A stretch of 64,000 bases of DNA from Armatimonas rosea (GCF_014202505.1 NZ_JACHGW010000001.1:1550001-1614000); one strand, 5' to 3'. Positions 7,784 to 17,358 are shown, numbered from the stretch's first letter. Numbers and translations: made by a program. The notes: generated by a model not told the origin, from the letters alone.

Positions 7784-10210
7784 ATGCGTAACCTGCCGCG
7801 ATCTGCACAGAAGATTCTGTGGATAAACTATATTCTGGGTGCTGCAATTGCCCTTCGTGCAGTTGTCTACAATGCCGTCACACCTCCTAAAATCGACGTA
7901 GAGCTCATTGTCTACGCGGTCTTTGCGGTGCTCGCGGGGAGCCGTAAGGTCAGCCTGATGCGCCACAAGACCCTCGCGGATGTGGGCTCGATGTCGCTGG
8001 CCTTTGTCCTGACCTTTGCGGCGATGCTACGCTTTGGGCCGCAGCTGGCGATCTTTATCGGGGGGCTCTCGGTGCTCTCGGGCTGCCTCTATCCCAAGCG
8101 CCACCCGTTTCACCAGCTCCTCTTCAATGTCTTTGTCAATACCATCTCTACCGGGTGTAGTGGCCAGCTCTATCTCTGGATCAACGGAGGACAGGCGGTC
8201 ACCGGGATCGAGGCGGCCCCGGCGATCACGGCGGCGTGCCTGGCTTTTTATCTGGTCAACACGGGCTTTGTCTCCCTGATTCTGGGCGCGGTTCTCGGGC
8301 AGCAAACCACCAAGGTCTGGCAGGAGAAGTTTCTCTGGACCGCCCCCAGCTACTTTGTCGGAGCGCTCACGGCGACACTGGCGGCGGTCCTGCAGCAGCG
8401 GTACTTGCTGATCGTGATCTCCTGCGGCATTCCCGTGGGCTACCTCACCTTCCGCTCCTACAAGATCTACTCCGACCAGGCCGAGCAGATGCTCCGTGGC
8501 AAGGAGGAGCTGGCCGATCTCTACCTGGCGACCATCAAGAGCCTCGCGCTGGCGATCGATGCCAAGGATGCCTACACCCACCAGCACATTCTGCGGGTCC
8601 AGCACTACGCCATGGCGATCGCGCGGCAGCTGGGGCTGACGGGCGCGGAGCTGGAGGGGGTCAATACCGGGGCGCTCCTCCACGATATCGGCAAGCTGGG
8701 GGTCCCCGAGTATGTCCTGCTCAAGCCTGGCAAGCTCACCCCCGAGGAGTTCGATAAGATCAAGCAGCACCCCCGCATTGGCGCGGATATCCTGGCCGAT
8801 ATTCCCTTTCCCTGGCCCGTGCTGCCCGGCGTAAAGTACCACCATGAGAAGTGGAACGGCATGGGCTACCCCGAGGGCCTCAAGGGCGAGGAGATTCCCT
8901 TCCAGGCGCGCATCCTCGCGGTGGCGGATGTCTACGATGCCCTGACCTCGAACCGCTCCTACCGCGGGGCCTGGGAGCATAGCCGCGCGGTCAAGACCAT
9001 CCGCGAGGACTCGGGGATCCACTTTGACCCGGTCGTGGTCGAGGCGTTTCTGGCCGTGATCGATGGCGTGGTCGAGGAGATGGCGAGCCGTGGGGAGGGG
9101 CCCCTGGCACCAAAGACCAAGCAGGTGGCTGTCGAGACAAGCCACACCCAGCGCGCCGTGCGCGACATCCAGCGGGCATCATCGGAGCTCTGGGCACTCT
9201 ACGAAGTGGCGCAGACGCTCTCGTCGAGTATTGGCCTGGAGGAGACCCTCGATATCCTGGCGCGCAAGCTTGAGGCGATTATTCCCAATGTGGGCTGTGT
9301 GTTCTTGATGCGTGAGTCGGAGGGGAGCCTCTTCGAGGTACGGGCGGCGGTGGGGATCAACCGGGAGTTCTTCCTGAAGGCGCGCACCAGCTCGGAGACA
9401 AGCCTCTCACAGCAGGTAGCGCTGACCGGCAAGACCTACTGTGGGGAGTACGAGCGCGACGATATCCTCGTGCAGAGCTCTCCTGGGGCGCAGTGGATCG
9501 AGCTGGGCTCGATGATGGTGGTGCCGATAATCCACCAGGCACAGACCCTGGGCACCATCAATCTCTACCACCCTGATGCCCATGCCTTCAGCACCCACGA
9601 CCAGCACCTCCTAGAGACGATCGCCGCGCGTGCAGCGCTGGCGCTCTACAACGGGCTGCTCTTTGAGCGCACGCGCAACCACGCCCACACCGACCCGCTC
9701 ACGGGGCTTTATAACATTCGCTATGTCACGCAAACCGTCGAGGAGCTCTGTGAGCGAGCTAGCTCCCAGGAGCGCTTTAGCTTGATCTGTGTGGATCTAG
9801 ATAGCTTTAAGCCCATCAACGACCTCTATGGTCACCAAGAAGGCGACCGGGTCCTGCGTGACCTCGCCGAGCTCTTGAGGGAGGCAGTTGCGGAGTCGGA
9901 TATCGTCGCACGCTACGGTGGCGATGAGTTCTTGATTGTCTGCCAAGGGGCACCCTCACGCCAGGTGGAGCGGCTGGCACAGAAGATTCGTGAGACCGTC
10001 CAGGGCTACCAGACCTGTCTGTTGCACCCCAAGCTCGGCCAGCTACGGCTCGGGGCGAGTGTGGGGGTGGCTACCTTCCCCGACGACGGCAGCGACTGGC
10101 CGTCACTGCTCTCCGTGGCCGACCAGCAGATGTACCAAGACAAGGCCGAGCGCAAGCTGGGGCGGCTGATCGAGACCGAGCCGGGGCGGGTCCTCGCCGA
10201 GGCGGCCTGA
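7784..10210 (+). CDS. Membrane HD-GYP / GAF / GGDEF c-di-GMP signalling protein
   Basis: The 808-residue protein has an N-terminal multi-helix membrane domain (about residues 10-230). Next comes an HD-GYP phosphodiesterase domain (about 245-430) with HDIGKLG and HHEKWNGMGYPEGL intact. A GAF sensor follows (about 470-620). A GGDEF diguanylate cyclase domain ends the protein (about 630-800) with RYGGDEFLI intact. Known biochemistry of these domains is cleavage and synthesis of cyclic di-GMP respectively. Both active sites look complete, so the protein may be bifunctional or switchable, with the membrane and GAF domains as sensors. It stands alone, without an operon partner. Confidence 0.93.
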   Translation: MRNLPRSAQKILWINYILGAAIALRAVVYNAVTPPKIDVELIVYAVFAVLAGSRKVSLMRHKTLADVGSMSLAFVLTFAAMLRFGPQLAIFIGGLSVLSGCLYPKRHPFHQLLFNVFVNTISTGCSGQLYLWINGGQAVTGIEAAPAITAACLAFYLVNTGFVSLILGAVLGQQTTKVWQEKFLWTAPSYFVGALTATLAAVLQQRYLLIVISCGIPVGYLTFRSYKIYSDQAEQMLRGKEELADLYLATIKSLALAIDAKDAYTHQHILRVQHYAMAIARQLGLTGAELEGVNTGALLHDIGKLGVPEYVLLKPGKLTPEEFDKIKQHPRIGADILADIPFPWPVLPGVKYHHEKWNGMGYPEGLKGEEIPFQARILAVADVYDALTSNRSYRGAWEHSRAVKTIREDSGIHFDPVVVEAFLAVIDGVVEEMASRGEGPLAPKTKQVAVETSHTQRAVRDIQRASSELWALYEVAQTLSSSIGLEETLDILARKLEAIIPNVGCVFLMRESEGSLFEVRAAVGINREFFLKARTSSETSLSQQVALTGKTYCGEYERDDILVQSSPGAQWIELGSMMVVPIIHQAQTLGTINLYHPDAHAFSTHDQHLLETIAARAALALYNGLLFERTRNHAHTDPLTGLYNIRYVTQTVEELCERASSQERFSLICVDLDSFKPINDLYGHQEGDRVLRDLAELLREAVAESDIVARYGGDEFLIVCQGAPSRQVERLAQKIRETVQGYQTCLLHPKLGQLRLGASVGVATFPDDGSDWPSLLSVADQQMYQDKAERKLGRLIETEPGRVLAEAA

Positions 10211-10213
10211 GGC

Positions 10214-11254
10214 TCACTCTCCGATGTAGCGGACCACCAAGAGCGCCAGGTAGTAGTAGGCGATGGGGGCGGTAAACAGAAGCGAGTCGAACCGGTCCAG
10301 GAGCCCCCCGTGGCCGGGCATGATCCCCCCGAAGTCCTTGATTCCTAGATCGCGCTTGATCGCCGACTCACAGAGATCACCGACTTGCCCCAAGGCTCCG
10401 AGAATTGGCCCGAGGATCAGGCAGTGGTACCACGGCAGGTGCGCCCACGCCCCCCAGAGCAGGGAGGTGACGGTCGCGGTGATAAGACCCCCGATGGCCC
10501 CCACGACTGTCTTGTTGGGCGAGAGCGAGGGGGCGAGCTTGCGGCTGTTCTTGCCAAAGCGCACCCCAAAGGCATAGGCTCCCGTGTCGGTCATCCAGGT
10601 GACCGCCAGGACATAGAGCGTGAGCCAGGCACCGTAGCCGACCCGTGGCCCGTGGCCCCAGGGCAGGGGAATCTCGATGCTCTTGCCGGGCAGGAGAGAG
10701 CGCAGGAAGATGAGGTACGAGAGGAGCCAGCCGACATAGGCGACCCCAAAAAGCGTCACCCCCAGGTTGGCCACCGGCTCCGACTCCCGGCGTAGCACCT
10801 GGTTGATCAGGGTCATGATGGTCAGCACGACCAGCATCACGGGCAGAAAGTCGACCAGGCGGCCCCGGCTGACATTCCAGGCGGCGAACTGTAGCACCAC
10901 GACCCCGATATAGGCCAGGCGCTCGTTGGGGCGGAAGCGGTGCTTGAGCGCACGGAAGTACTCCCCGGCACAGATCAGGGCGATCAGCGCCACCCCGAGC
11001 GTGAAGACAATCCCCGGAAAGCGCTCCGGCCAGACCTCGACAAAGATCAGGGCCAGGATCAGGGGAATCCCAATGAAGGCCGAGAGCAGGCGCAGGGGCA
11101 GGCCCGGCGGCATGGCATCGCGGACGGCCTTGGTGCGCTCCTCCGCCTCTTGGGCGACCTCGCGGGCGAGCTTGGCGGCGCGCTCCTGGGCCTCACGCAT
11201 CTGCTCCTGCGCCAGCCGGAAGCGGTCTTGGGCATCGCGGATTGGGTCGCTCAT
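10214..11254 (-). CDS. cdsA: Phosphatidate cytidylyltransferase
   Basis: Catalyses CTP + phosphatidate to CDP-diacylglycerol at the membrane, the entry step to phospholipid synthesis. Residues 1-45 form a charged coiled coil (DRFRLAQEQMREAQERAAK) not usual in CdsA. Then come about eight membrane helices and the C-terminal signature region (KDFGGIMPGHGGLLDRFDS, with essential Asp and Gly residues of the CDP-DAG synthase motif). Its ATG overlaps the stop of the nucleotidyltransferase gene by ATGA, so translation is coupled. It is the third gene of a leftward operon from 12896. The 346-residue start at 11254 is preferred to longer frames. Confidence 0.92.
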   Translation of the reverse strand: MSDPIRDAQDRFRLAQEQMREAQERAAKLAREVAQEAEERTKAVRDAMPPGLPLRLLSAFIGIPLILALIFVEVWPERFPGIVFTLGVALIALICAGEYFRALKHRFRPNERLAYIGVVVLQFAAWNVSRGRLVDFLPVMLVVLTIMTLINQVLRRESEPVANLGVTLFGVAYVGWLLSYLIFLRSLLPGKSIEIPLPWGHGPRVGYGAWLTLYVLAVTWMTDTGAYAFGVRFGKNSRKLAPSLSPNKTVVGAIGGLITATVTSLLWGAWAHLPWYHCLILGPILGALGQVGDLCESAIKRDLGIKDFGGIMPGHGGLLDRFDSLLFTAPIAYYYLALLVVRYIGE

Positions 11255-11994
11255 GAGGCGGCGAGCCTCTTCAAGTAGAGCCACTCCTCGTGGGTGTCGA
11301 GGTCGCAGGCGAGGTGCGGATGGGCATCGGGGACCACGCGGCAGCGGCAGCCGGTGAGCGCGGTCGCCCGTGCCTCCGCCGCCGCGACCGTGAGCTGGCC
11401 CGTGGCAAACTTCAGGGCAAAGCCTAGGCCGAGCAGGCGTGCCATTTCCCACTGGCTCTTACGGGCGTTGAAGGCGCGCTCGAGCAGGGCGCGGTTTCGG
11501 GCGATCGCCGCGGGGCGCATCAGAAACACCGAGCCGCCTGTGAGCTCGCCGTCGCGCAGCTTGGTCCAGGCACCCGGCGTGCCGGGAAAGCGTGCCTCGT
11601 AGCGCTGGCGGTCGGTGATCGGGAAGATGAGGTCGGCGTCGCTGGGGGCGTTCTCCACCAGCCAGCGCACCGACTCCGCACAGAGAAAGGGGAGATCGGA
11701 GGCCGCGAAGAGGGCAAACCCCTCGCCCGCATCGACCGCGCTCAGGCCACGGCTCAGGTTCTCGATCCCGCTCTCGCCCTCGTCGAGCAGGCGCGCGGAG
11801 CCCGTGTGTTCTCGCAGGACAGCCGGCCCTACGACGACCGTCTCCCGCACCACCCCCGAGCCTTCCAGCGCTCCGAGCACGCGTCGCAGGAGCGGAGTTC
11901 CCTCAAAAGGGATCAGTGCCTTCACCGAGTGCCCCGTCGCCTCCGCCAGCGCCCCCTCCAGCCGTCCCCCCGCTGTCACGACCGCCGGGATCAC
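11251..11994 (-). CDS. MobA-like NTP transferase
   Basis: A 247-residue protein beginning AVVTAGGRL, a variant of the nucleotide-binding loop of MobA/GlmU-type nucleotidyltransferases. FAASDLPFL supplies the metal-binding Asp-Leu-Pro motif, and CDLDTHEEW near the C-terminus matches the terminal Asp-hxT motif of the family. These enzymes join an NTP to a sugar phosphate or pterin; the acceptor is unknown. The GTG start overlaps the lipid-kinase stop by 4 nt and its stop overlaps cdsA by 4 nt. The coupling suggests a role in lipid head-group or glycolipid precursor synthesis, which is inference. Confidence 0.8.
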   Translation of the reverse strand: MIPAVVTAGGRLEGALAEATGHSVKALIPFEGTPLLRRVLGALEGSGVVRETVVVGPAVLREHTGSARLLDEGESGIENLSRGLSAVDAGEGFALFAASDLPFLCAESVRWLVENAPSDADLIFPITDRQRYEARFPGTPGAWTKLRDGELTGGSVFLMRPAAIARNRALLERAFNARKSQWEMARLLGLGFALKFATGQLTVAAAEARATALTGCRCRVVPDAHPHLACDLDTHEEWLYLKRLAAS

Positions 11995-12896
11995 CGAACC
12001 AGCACTTTCAGCTCACGGGGGCGCACCTCGATCGTCATGGGGGTCAGCCCGCGCACCTCCCCGTCGATATTGAGCGGCTGCGGCGGGATGGTCCCCACTT
12101 CTAGCTTGCGCACCTGAAGCATCTCCACCGCGGGGTGGTTCAGGTGCTGCCCCGATGCCACGAGCTGGATGACGGGGATGAGCTTTAATTTCGACATCTC
12201 CTTGATGATCATCACATCGAGGCGCCCATCATCGACCTCGGCGTGGGGAGCGGCCTCCATCCCCGCGGCGTAGACCTTCCCATTGAGCACCGAGACCATA
12301 AACGCCCGCAGCTGCCGCTTCTCGCCATCGTCGGCGGTGATTGTCAGCGCAAAGGGCTTGTACTTGGCCAGGGTCTTGAAGATCGCAAGGCGGAACGCCA
12401 GCTGCCCACTGACAAACTTGATGCTGGTGTTCATCGTGTGCATCACCGCCGCATCGAAGCCCGTCCCCGCGTTGTTGATGAACGGAGTGCCATTGATCAT
12501 CCCCACATCGATCCGCTTAGTCACCCCCCCAAGGATCGTCGCGCAGGCCTCACGGGTCTCCAGGACCAGCTTGAGGTTGCGCGCCATGTCGTTGCCGGTG
12601 CCCACGGGGATAATCCCCAGAGTGGCCTCGTGCGGGGAGTCGCCATCGGCCTTGGCCTGCAGAATCCCCCGCATCACATCGCCTACCGTCCCATCGCCCC
12701 CAAAGGCAACCACTACCTCGTGCTTCTTCGCACCGGCACGGGCCAGCTCGATCGCATGGCCGGGGCGCTGGGTCGGAACCCACTCAAATGCGGGACCCAG
12801 GTGCGCCTGTGCTTCTTCTTTGCGCTTTGCGCCCTGTCCTCGCCCGGCGACCGGGTTGAAGATCACCAAACCGCCCTCGCTGACTAGATGTTCCAT
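11991..12896 (-). CDS. Diacylglycerol-kinase-family lipid kinase
   Basis: A 301-residue soluble or peripheral kinase of the DgkB/YegS type. VIFNPVAGRG at the N-terminus is the family's conserved Asn-Pro-x-(A/S)-Gly loop, and VVAFGGDGTVGDVM is the GGDGT catalytic motif. GIIPVGTGNDMARNL matches the third conserved block. It probably phosphorylates diacylglycerol or a related lipid to feed CdsA, the third gene of the operon. The in-frame ATG at 12896 is chosen because TACAAT lies exactly 6 nt upstream; the longer frame (to 13034) lacks family similarity. Confidence 0.9.
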   Translation of the reverse strand: MEHLVSEGGLVIFNPVAGRGQGAKRKEEAQAHLGPAFEWVPTQRPGHAIELARAGAKKHEVVVAFGGDGTVGDVMRGILQAKADGDSPHEATLGIIPVGTGNDMARNLKLVLETREACATILGGVTKRIDVGMINGTPFINNAGTGFDAAVMHTMNTSIKFVSGQLAFRLAIFKTLAKYKPFALTITADDGEKRQLRAFMVSVLNGKVYAAGMEAAPHAEVDDGRLDVMIIKEMSKLKLIPVIQLVASGQHLNHPAVEMLQVRKLEVGTIPPQPLNIDGEVRGLTPMTIEVRPRELKVLVR

Positions 12897-12902
12897 GAGG
12901 CG

Positions 12903-12908
12903 ATTGTA
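12903..12908 (-). promoter_or_regulatory. -10 box for leaderless lipid-kinase operon
   Basis: TACAAT on the minus strand, 6 nt from the ATG at 12896. This decides the start of the lipid kinase. Confidence 0.55.
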
Positions 12909-12974
12909 ACGTAGGAACATGCTTTGGGGCAATGGGCTAAAGGTCCTTGTTACGCCTCTGTAACGATTCTTGCG

Positions 12975-12980
12975 TAAAAT
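12975..12980 (+). promoter_or_regulatory. -10 box of first TPR gene (leadered)
   Basis: TAAAAT followed by a short leader with AAGG about 9 nt before the ATG at 13000. It is a contrast to the leaderless promoters. Confidence 0.45.
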
Positions 12981-12999
12981 AGAGCCAAGGAACAACACC

Positions 13000-14724
13000 A
13001 TGAACCGAGCTTTTGGCCTCGTCTTTCTTGCCACTGCCTGCGTTGCCCATGCGCCCGTCTTCGCGCAGACCCGTGATGCGCTTCTTCAGCAAGCCGATGC
13101 CCTGACTCAGAAGAAAAGCTGGACGGAGGCGGAGGCGCTCTACCAGAAAGCGATCGCAATCGACTGGAAAGACCCCCTGCCTTGGTCCCAGCGGGCGGCC
13201 AGCCGCGAGGCGCAGGGAAACTGGACTGGTGCCATCGACGATAGCTCGGTCGCGCTGGTGCGGCTGGCGATGCAGGGAGCTCCCGTCCAAGCCCGCGCCC
13301 TGGTCTATCTCCGTCGCGCGGAGTGCTGGCGCAAGAAGGACGAGCCGCTCCGTGCCTTTGTCGATGCACAGGCCGCGACGACCCTCGACAATAAAAACGC
13401 GCGGGCTTGGGCGCTCTGTGCCGATCTTAGCTACCAGCTGGGGGGGCTGGAGCTGGCGAAGACGTTTCTGCAGAAGGCCACGGCGTTGGACGCCGCTCTG
13501 ACACGCCGCTTCACCGCGGAGGAGGCGCAGGCCAACGCCAAGCGCACCCCGCTCTTTGGGGCCGAGGGCACCGACGAGGCCCTTGCCAAGGCGCTGGCGG
13601 CGCACCAGCAAGGGCGTCTGGACGAGGCAAAGGCGGGCTACACCGAGGCGCTGACACGAAACCCGCTCAATGTTACTGCCTGGGCGAACCGGGCGCTCGT
13701 GCTCCAAGCACAGAACCACGATACCGAGGCCATCCCCGACCTCTCCACGGCGGTCACGCTGGCCGGGATGAGCGGCGATGCCGAGTTACTGACACGCGCG
13801 GTCCTCAACCGCTACGATGCCTACCTGCGGCGGGCACGTGCCTTTGAGCGGGAGACCGACCTGGACTTTGCCGAACTGCTCTGTGGCCAGCTGGAGAAGA
13901 AAGATCCAACGGGGACCGAGGTGCCGCTGCTTCGGGTACGTGTCTGCCTGGGGCGTCTTGACCGGGCGGGAGCGATTCAGGCGCTCACCCACCGCGAGAC
14001 CCTGATTCGCCTCAAAGGCGCGGTCCCCAACCTGCTCGTGCGGGACCAGCGCCTCGCGGAGACCCTGGTGATGCGGGCCAAGCTCTTTCTGCGCGACGAC
14101 GACCCGCTCAAGGCCTCGGTCGATGCCGTCTTGGCCACCGCCCTCAATCCTGAGAGTGGCGAGGCCTGGCTCGCGCGCGCCGATGCCTACTACGCGCTGG
14201 GGCAGCTCGACGATGCCCAGGCGGCTCTCCGTGAGGCCGAGCGCAAGGTGCCCGAGCAGGCAAAAAACCGCCGCTTCGATGCCACAATCGCCGCACTCCA
14301 TGCCAAGGCGTACCTGCCGATTGCCCACAACGACGATGCAGCGGGGCTGGCACTGGCCACCGACGAGCGTGCCAAGGCTAGCAAGGCGCTTGAGGAGAAA
14401 CACGACGACGACGCACTGGCACTCTTTGTCCGTGTCTCCCAGCGCCGCCCCGACCAGCTCCCCGGCTGGGAAGGGCGCACGGTGGCGCAGTTCAACCTCA
14501 AGCACTACGACAAGGCACTGGGAGATGCCATCCCCCTCGTCAGTATCGCCCTGACCAAGAGCTCGGAGAAGTTCCAGGTCCCGATGCTCCTGCTCCGTGC
14601 ACGGGTCTACGCCGCGCTAGACCGCTCCCAAGAGGCCCGCGATGACTGCCAGCTCGCGCTGAAGCTCGCCCCCGAGAGCAAAGAGGCCAAGGAGCTAGGG
14701 GAGGCGCTGAGGCAAAAGAAATAA
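13000..14724 (+). CDS. Exported TPR-repeat protein
   Basis: A 574-residue protein with a signal peptide (residues 1-23, ending PVFAQ). It then consists almost wholly of tetratricopeptide repeats, with motifs such as KKSWTEAEALYQKAIAI and HQQGRLDEAKAGYTEALTRNP plus the helix pairs that follow. TPR arrays bind other proteins; this one is expected outside the cytoplasmic membrane. It is a clear paralogue of the next gene: both share a PEPLRAxVDAxAA-type segment and a long charged spacer between repeats 3 and 4. ATG 13000 is preferred because it gives the signal peptide and has a Shine-Dalgarno and -10 upstream. Confidence 0.85.
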   Translation: MNRAFGLVFLATACVAHAPVFAQTRDALLQQADALTQKKSWTEAEALYQKAIAIDWKDPLPWSQRAASREAQGNWTGAIDDSSVALVRLAMQGAPVQARALVYLRRAECWRKKDEPLRAFVDAQAATTLDNKNARAWALCADLSYQLGGLELAKTFLQKATALDAALTRRFTAEEAQANAKRTPLFGAEGTDEALAKALAAHQQGRLDEAKAGYTEALTRNPLNVTAWANRALVLQAQNHDTEAIPDLSTAVTLAGMSGDAELLTRAVLNRYDAYLRRARAFERETDLDFAELLCGQLEKKDPTGTEVPLLRVRVCLGRLDRAGAIQALTHRETLIRLKGAVPNLLVRDQRLAETLVMRAKLFLRDDDPLKASVDAVLATALNPESGEAWLARADAYYALGQLDDAQAALREAERKVPEQAKNRRFDATIAALHAKAYLPIAHNDDAAGLALATDERAKASKALEEKHDDDALALFVRVSQRRPDQLPGWEGRTVAQFNLKHYDKALGDAIPLVSIALTKSSEKFQVPMLLLRARVYAALDRSQEARDDCQLALKLAPESKEAKELGEALRQKK

Positions 14725-14783
14725 GTAGGTTTGTAACGCTGCCGTCACGATTTAACTATAGACTGCTTTTTAGGAAGAAAGCC

Positions 14784-17237
14784 ATGAATCGATTTTCGTA
14801 TGCTCTGCCTCTTACCGCCGCTCTGATCGGCACCGTTAGCACTCCCACTCCGACCCTTGCCCGCACCCAAGAGAGCCGCCCGGAGCTGATGAAGCGCGCC
14901 GAAGCACTCACAAGCGCCAAAGACTGGGCCGCTGCCGAGCCGCTCTACAACAGGGCCATCGCCCTCGATCCCAAGGACCACATGGCCTGGCTGATGCGTG
15001 GCTTCGTGCGCTCCCAGAACAGCAACCTCGATGGCGCGATCTCCGACGACACGAGCGGGCTGACGGCGCTTGCCCTGGGGGAGGGGACGGCGCACCTGCG
15101 GGCGATTGGCTACACCAACCGCGGCGATGCCTGGCGCTCCAAGAACGAGCCGCTCCGTGCCCTGGTCGATGCCATCGCGGCCTGTGTCTCCGAGGAGGGC
15201 TTTGCTGCCGCCTGGTCGTTGCGTGGGGATGCACAGTACCTCCTGGGGAACCTGGAGCAGGCGAAGATCTGCCTGGACAAAGCCCTGGCGCTGGACAAGA
15301 GCCGCACCCGCACCTACACTGAAGAAGGAGCACGTAAGAACGCCCAGAGCCACCGCACCATCGATGAGAAGGTCGATATCGAGCCCTTGTTTAAGGAGGC
15401 ACTGGCTGCGGAGAAGGCAGGCGATACCACGAAGGCCATGGCGGGCTACACCGAGGTCATTGAGATTCGTCCCTTGACCGCTGGTGCCTGGGGAAACCGC
15501 GGCGGGCTCCACTTTAAGGCCAACCGCTTGGACGCCGCCCTGGCCGACTACTCGACCTCCATCACGGTCTCCTCAATCGGTAAGCAGCTGGAGAGCATGG
15601 CGCTGGACCTCACCAACCGGTCACTGGTCTACTCGCGGCTCGGGCGTCTCGCCGAGGCGGTGAACGACCTGGAGCTTGCGGTAAAGGTCAAGCCAGACTA
15701 CACGCGGGCGGTTGAGTTCCTGAAGACAGCTCGTGAGAAGCTCGCCGCCGCGCCCTCGGCGGCACTGCCGCCGCTGGAGCGTGCGAAGAAGTATGTCGAG
15801 GAGGCAGAGAAAGCCGGGCTCTTCAACGCGGCCCAGCCTCGGGCCGCTGCAAAGAGAATCCTTGAGGAGCTGCTCGCCGCCGAGCCTAAGAACGCCGCGG
15901 CACTGGTGCTCCAGGGCAAGCTCGCGAACCTGGGGATGATCGGGGTGGTCAAAGAGGCGCGCGAGTTCTTTGACCGTGCGCTGGCCGCCGACCCCAACAA
16001 CCCCGATGCGCTCTACGAGCACGCAGTGGCCCTCACCAGTAGCTTCACGGCGACCGATGCAGACCGGGCGCAGGCACTTAAGGAGCTCAAGCAGGCCGTC
16101 GCACGAGGGCGGACCGATAGCGCTGCACGCCTGAAGCTCGCGGATGCCCTGAGCGGAGCAAAGGACTTCACGGGCGCAGGGGAGCAGCTCGATCTCGTGG
16201 TGCAGGCTGAGCCCAAGAACCCGGACTACCTGGTCAAGCGCGCGGTCCTACGTCAGCAGCAGAAGGACTGGGGTAAAGCACTCACCGACTGGAGCCAGGT
16301 GCTCGCGCTGAAGCCGACTCCGGGAAACTACGCCAGCCGCGGGGATGCCTATGTCGAGAACAAGCAGTACGCCGAGGCGATTGCGGACTTTGACAGAGCG
16401 ATTGCACTGGCTCCCAAGGACGCGGACCATCTGGTGGGGCGGGCGCGGGCCAAGCGGCTCAAGGGCGATAGACCAGGAGCACTCGCGGACTACACCAAGG
16501 CACATGAGCTCGACCCCACCCTGCCCGCGGTCGCGGCCAACCTCTCCGACGCCGACAAGGCCGAGGCCGCCCGCCACGACTTCAAGCGTCTGATGGGCAA
16601 GATCGCCGAGTCCAGCAAGCAGCTCAGCGAGAGCTCCGCCGCCCTCATCAAGGCCGAGCGCGCCCAGAAGAAAGCCGAGGACCGCCTCCGCCGGCTGCTG
16701 GTGGGCGACAAGCGCACCGATGCCCAGATCCTAGAGGAGTTTGAGAGCGATCTGAAGTCGAATGTGCTGGACGAAGAGGACTACTTCGACCATGCCCACG
16801 TGCTCGCCCGCCAGGAAAAGTACGCCCAGGCAATCGTGGACTGCACCAAGGCCATCGCGCTGAAGGCTGACTACAGCGATGCCTACAACTTCCGTGGCGT
16901 GCTCTACGAGACCACGAAAGACTTTGAGAGAGCATTCGCGGACTACGACAAGGCAGTCTCGATCCGGCCTAAGAGCGGGACGTATCTACGTAACCGGGGC
17001 GATATCCACTACGAGCTCAAGCGCTTCAACGAGGCCTGGGCGGACTACGACAAGGCGGTCGCCGACGATCCTAAGGAGGCCCTGAACTACTTCAAGCGCG
17101 GCAATGCCAGCTTCCAGCGCGGCAAGTACGACGATGCGATTGCTGACTACACCAAAGCCCTAGAGCTCAAGCCAGACATGAAGGCCGCCGCCGACAACCG
17201 CGAGGTCGCCAAGCGCCGGAAGGCGGCGGGGGGGTAG
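14784..17237 (+). CDS. Exported TPR-repeat protein, longer paralogue
   Basis: An 817-residue protein with a signal peptide (residues 1-27, ending TLART) and at least fourteen TPR units in two blocks. A charged spacer at about residues 600-640 (KQLSESSAALIKAERAQKKA) looks like coiled coil. Consensus repeats such as DKAVSIRPKSGTYLRNRGDI and KYDDAIADYTKALELKP are close to ideal. The N-terminal 180 residues match the preceding gene. AGGAAGA lies 6 nt before ATG, and an AT-rich -10-like region (TTAACTATAGACT) lies further up, so it may have its own promoter as well as read-through. Partner unknown. Confidence 0.87.
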   Translation: MNRFSYALPLTAALIGTVSTPTPTLARTQESRPELMKRAEALTSAKDWAAAEPLYNRAIALDPKDHMAWLMRGFVRSQNSNLDGAISDDTSGLTALALGEGTAHLRAIGYTNRGDAWRSKNEPLRALVDAIAACVSEEGFAAAWSLRGDAQYLLGNLEQAKICLDKALALDKSRTRTYTEEGARKNAQSHRTIDEKVDIEPLFKEALAAEKAGDTTKAMAGYTEVIEIRPLTAGAWGNRGGLHFKANRLDAALADYSTSITVSSIGKQLESMALDLTNRSLVYSRLGRLAEAVNDLELAVKVKPDYTRAVEFLKTAREKLAAAPSAALPPLERAKKYVEEAEKAGLFNAAQPRAAAKRILEELLAAEPKNAAALVLQGKLANLGMIGVVKEAREFFDRALAADPNNPDALYEHAVALTSSFTATDADRAQALKELKQAVARGRTDSAARLKLADALSGAKDFTGAGEQLDLVVQAEPKNPDYLVKRAVLRQQQKDWGKALTDWSQVLALKPTPGNYASRGDAYVENKQYAEAIADFDRAIALAPKDADHLVGRARAKRLKGDRPGALADYTKAHELDPTLPAVAANLSDADKAEAARHDFKRLMGKIAESSKQLSESSAALIKAERAQKKAEDRLRRLLVGDKRTDAQILEEFESDLKSNVLDEEDYFDHAHVLARQEKYAQAIVDCTKAIALKADYSDAYNFRGVLYETTKDFERAFADYDKAVSIRPKSGTYLRNRGDIHYELKRFNEAWADYDKAVADDPKEALNYFKRGNASFQRGKYDDAIADYTKALELKPDMKAAADNREVAKRRKAAGG

Positions 17238-17254
17238 GGGGAGTTTGGCATCCC

Positions 17255-17345
17255 TCCCGGCATCCCTCCCCCCGGCCCCCTCCCTTCGTCCCCGCGAAGC
17301 GGGAAACAGAGCGAAGGGAGGGGCCGGGGGAGGGATGCTGAGGCA
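17255..17345. repeat. Long inverted repeat with inner GAA-loop hairpin
   Basis: CATCCCTCCCCC...CCTCCCTTCG (17261-17288) pairs with CGAAGGGAGGGG..GGGAGGGATG (17312-17337), a stem of about 26 bp with one small bulge. The loop holds CCCGCGAAGCGGG, a hairpin with a GAA triloop. The same architecture is found in coding sequence at 43990-44060 and 53562-53602. It lies between convergent genes and may also terminate them. Confidence 0.7.
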
Positions 17346-17358
17346 TGCCCTATCTCCC

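Noticed and set aside
11255-11452. Longer start for cdsA
   Set aside because: The Arg/Pro-rich extension is the frame shadow of the nucleotidyltransferase gene; ATG 11254 makes an ATGA overlap.
12897-13034. Longer N-terminus for the lipid kinase (46 extra residues)
   Set aside because: The extra residues do not match the family, and TACAAT lies exactly 6 nt before the internal ATG at 12896.
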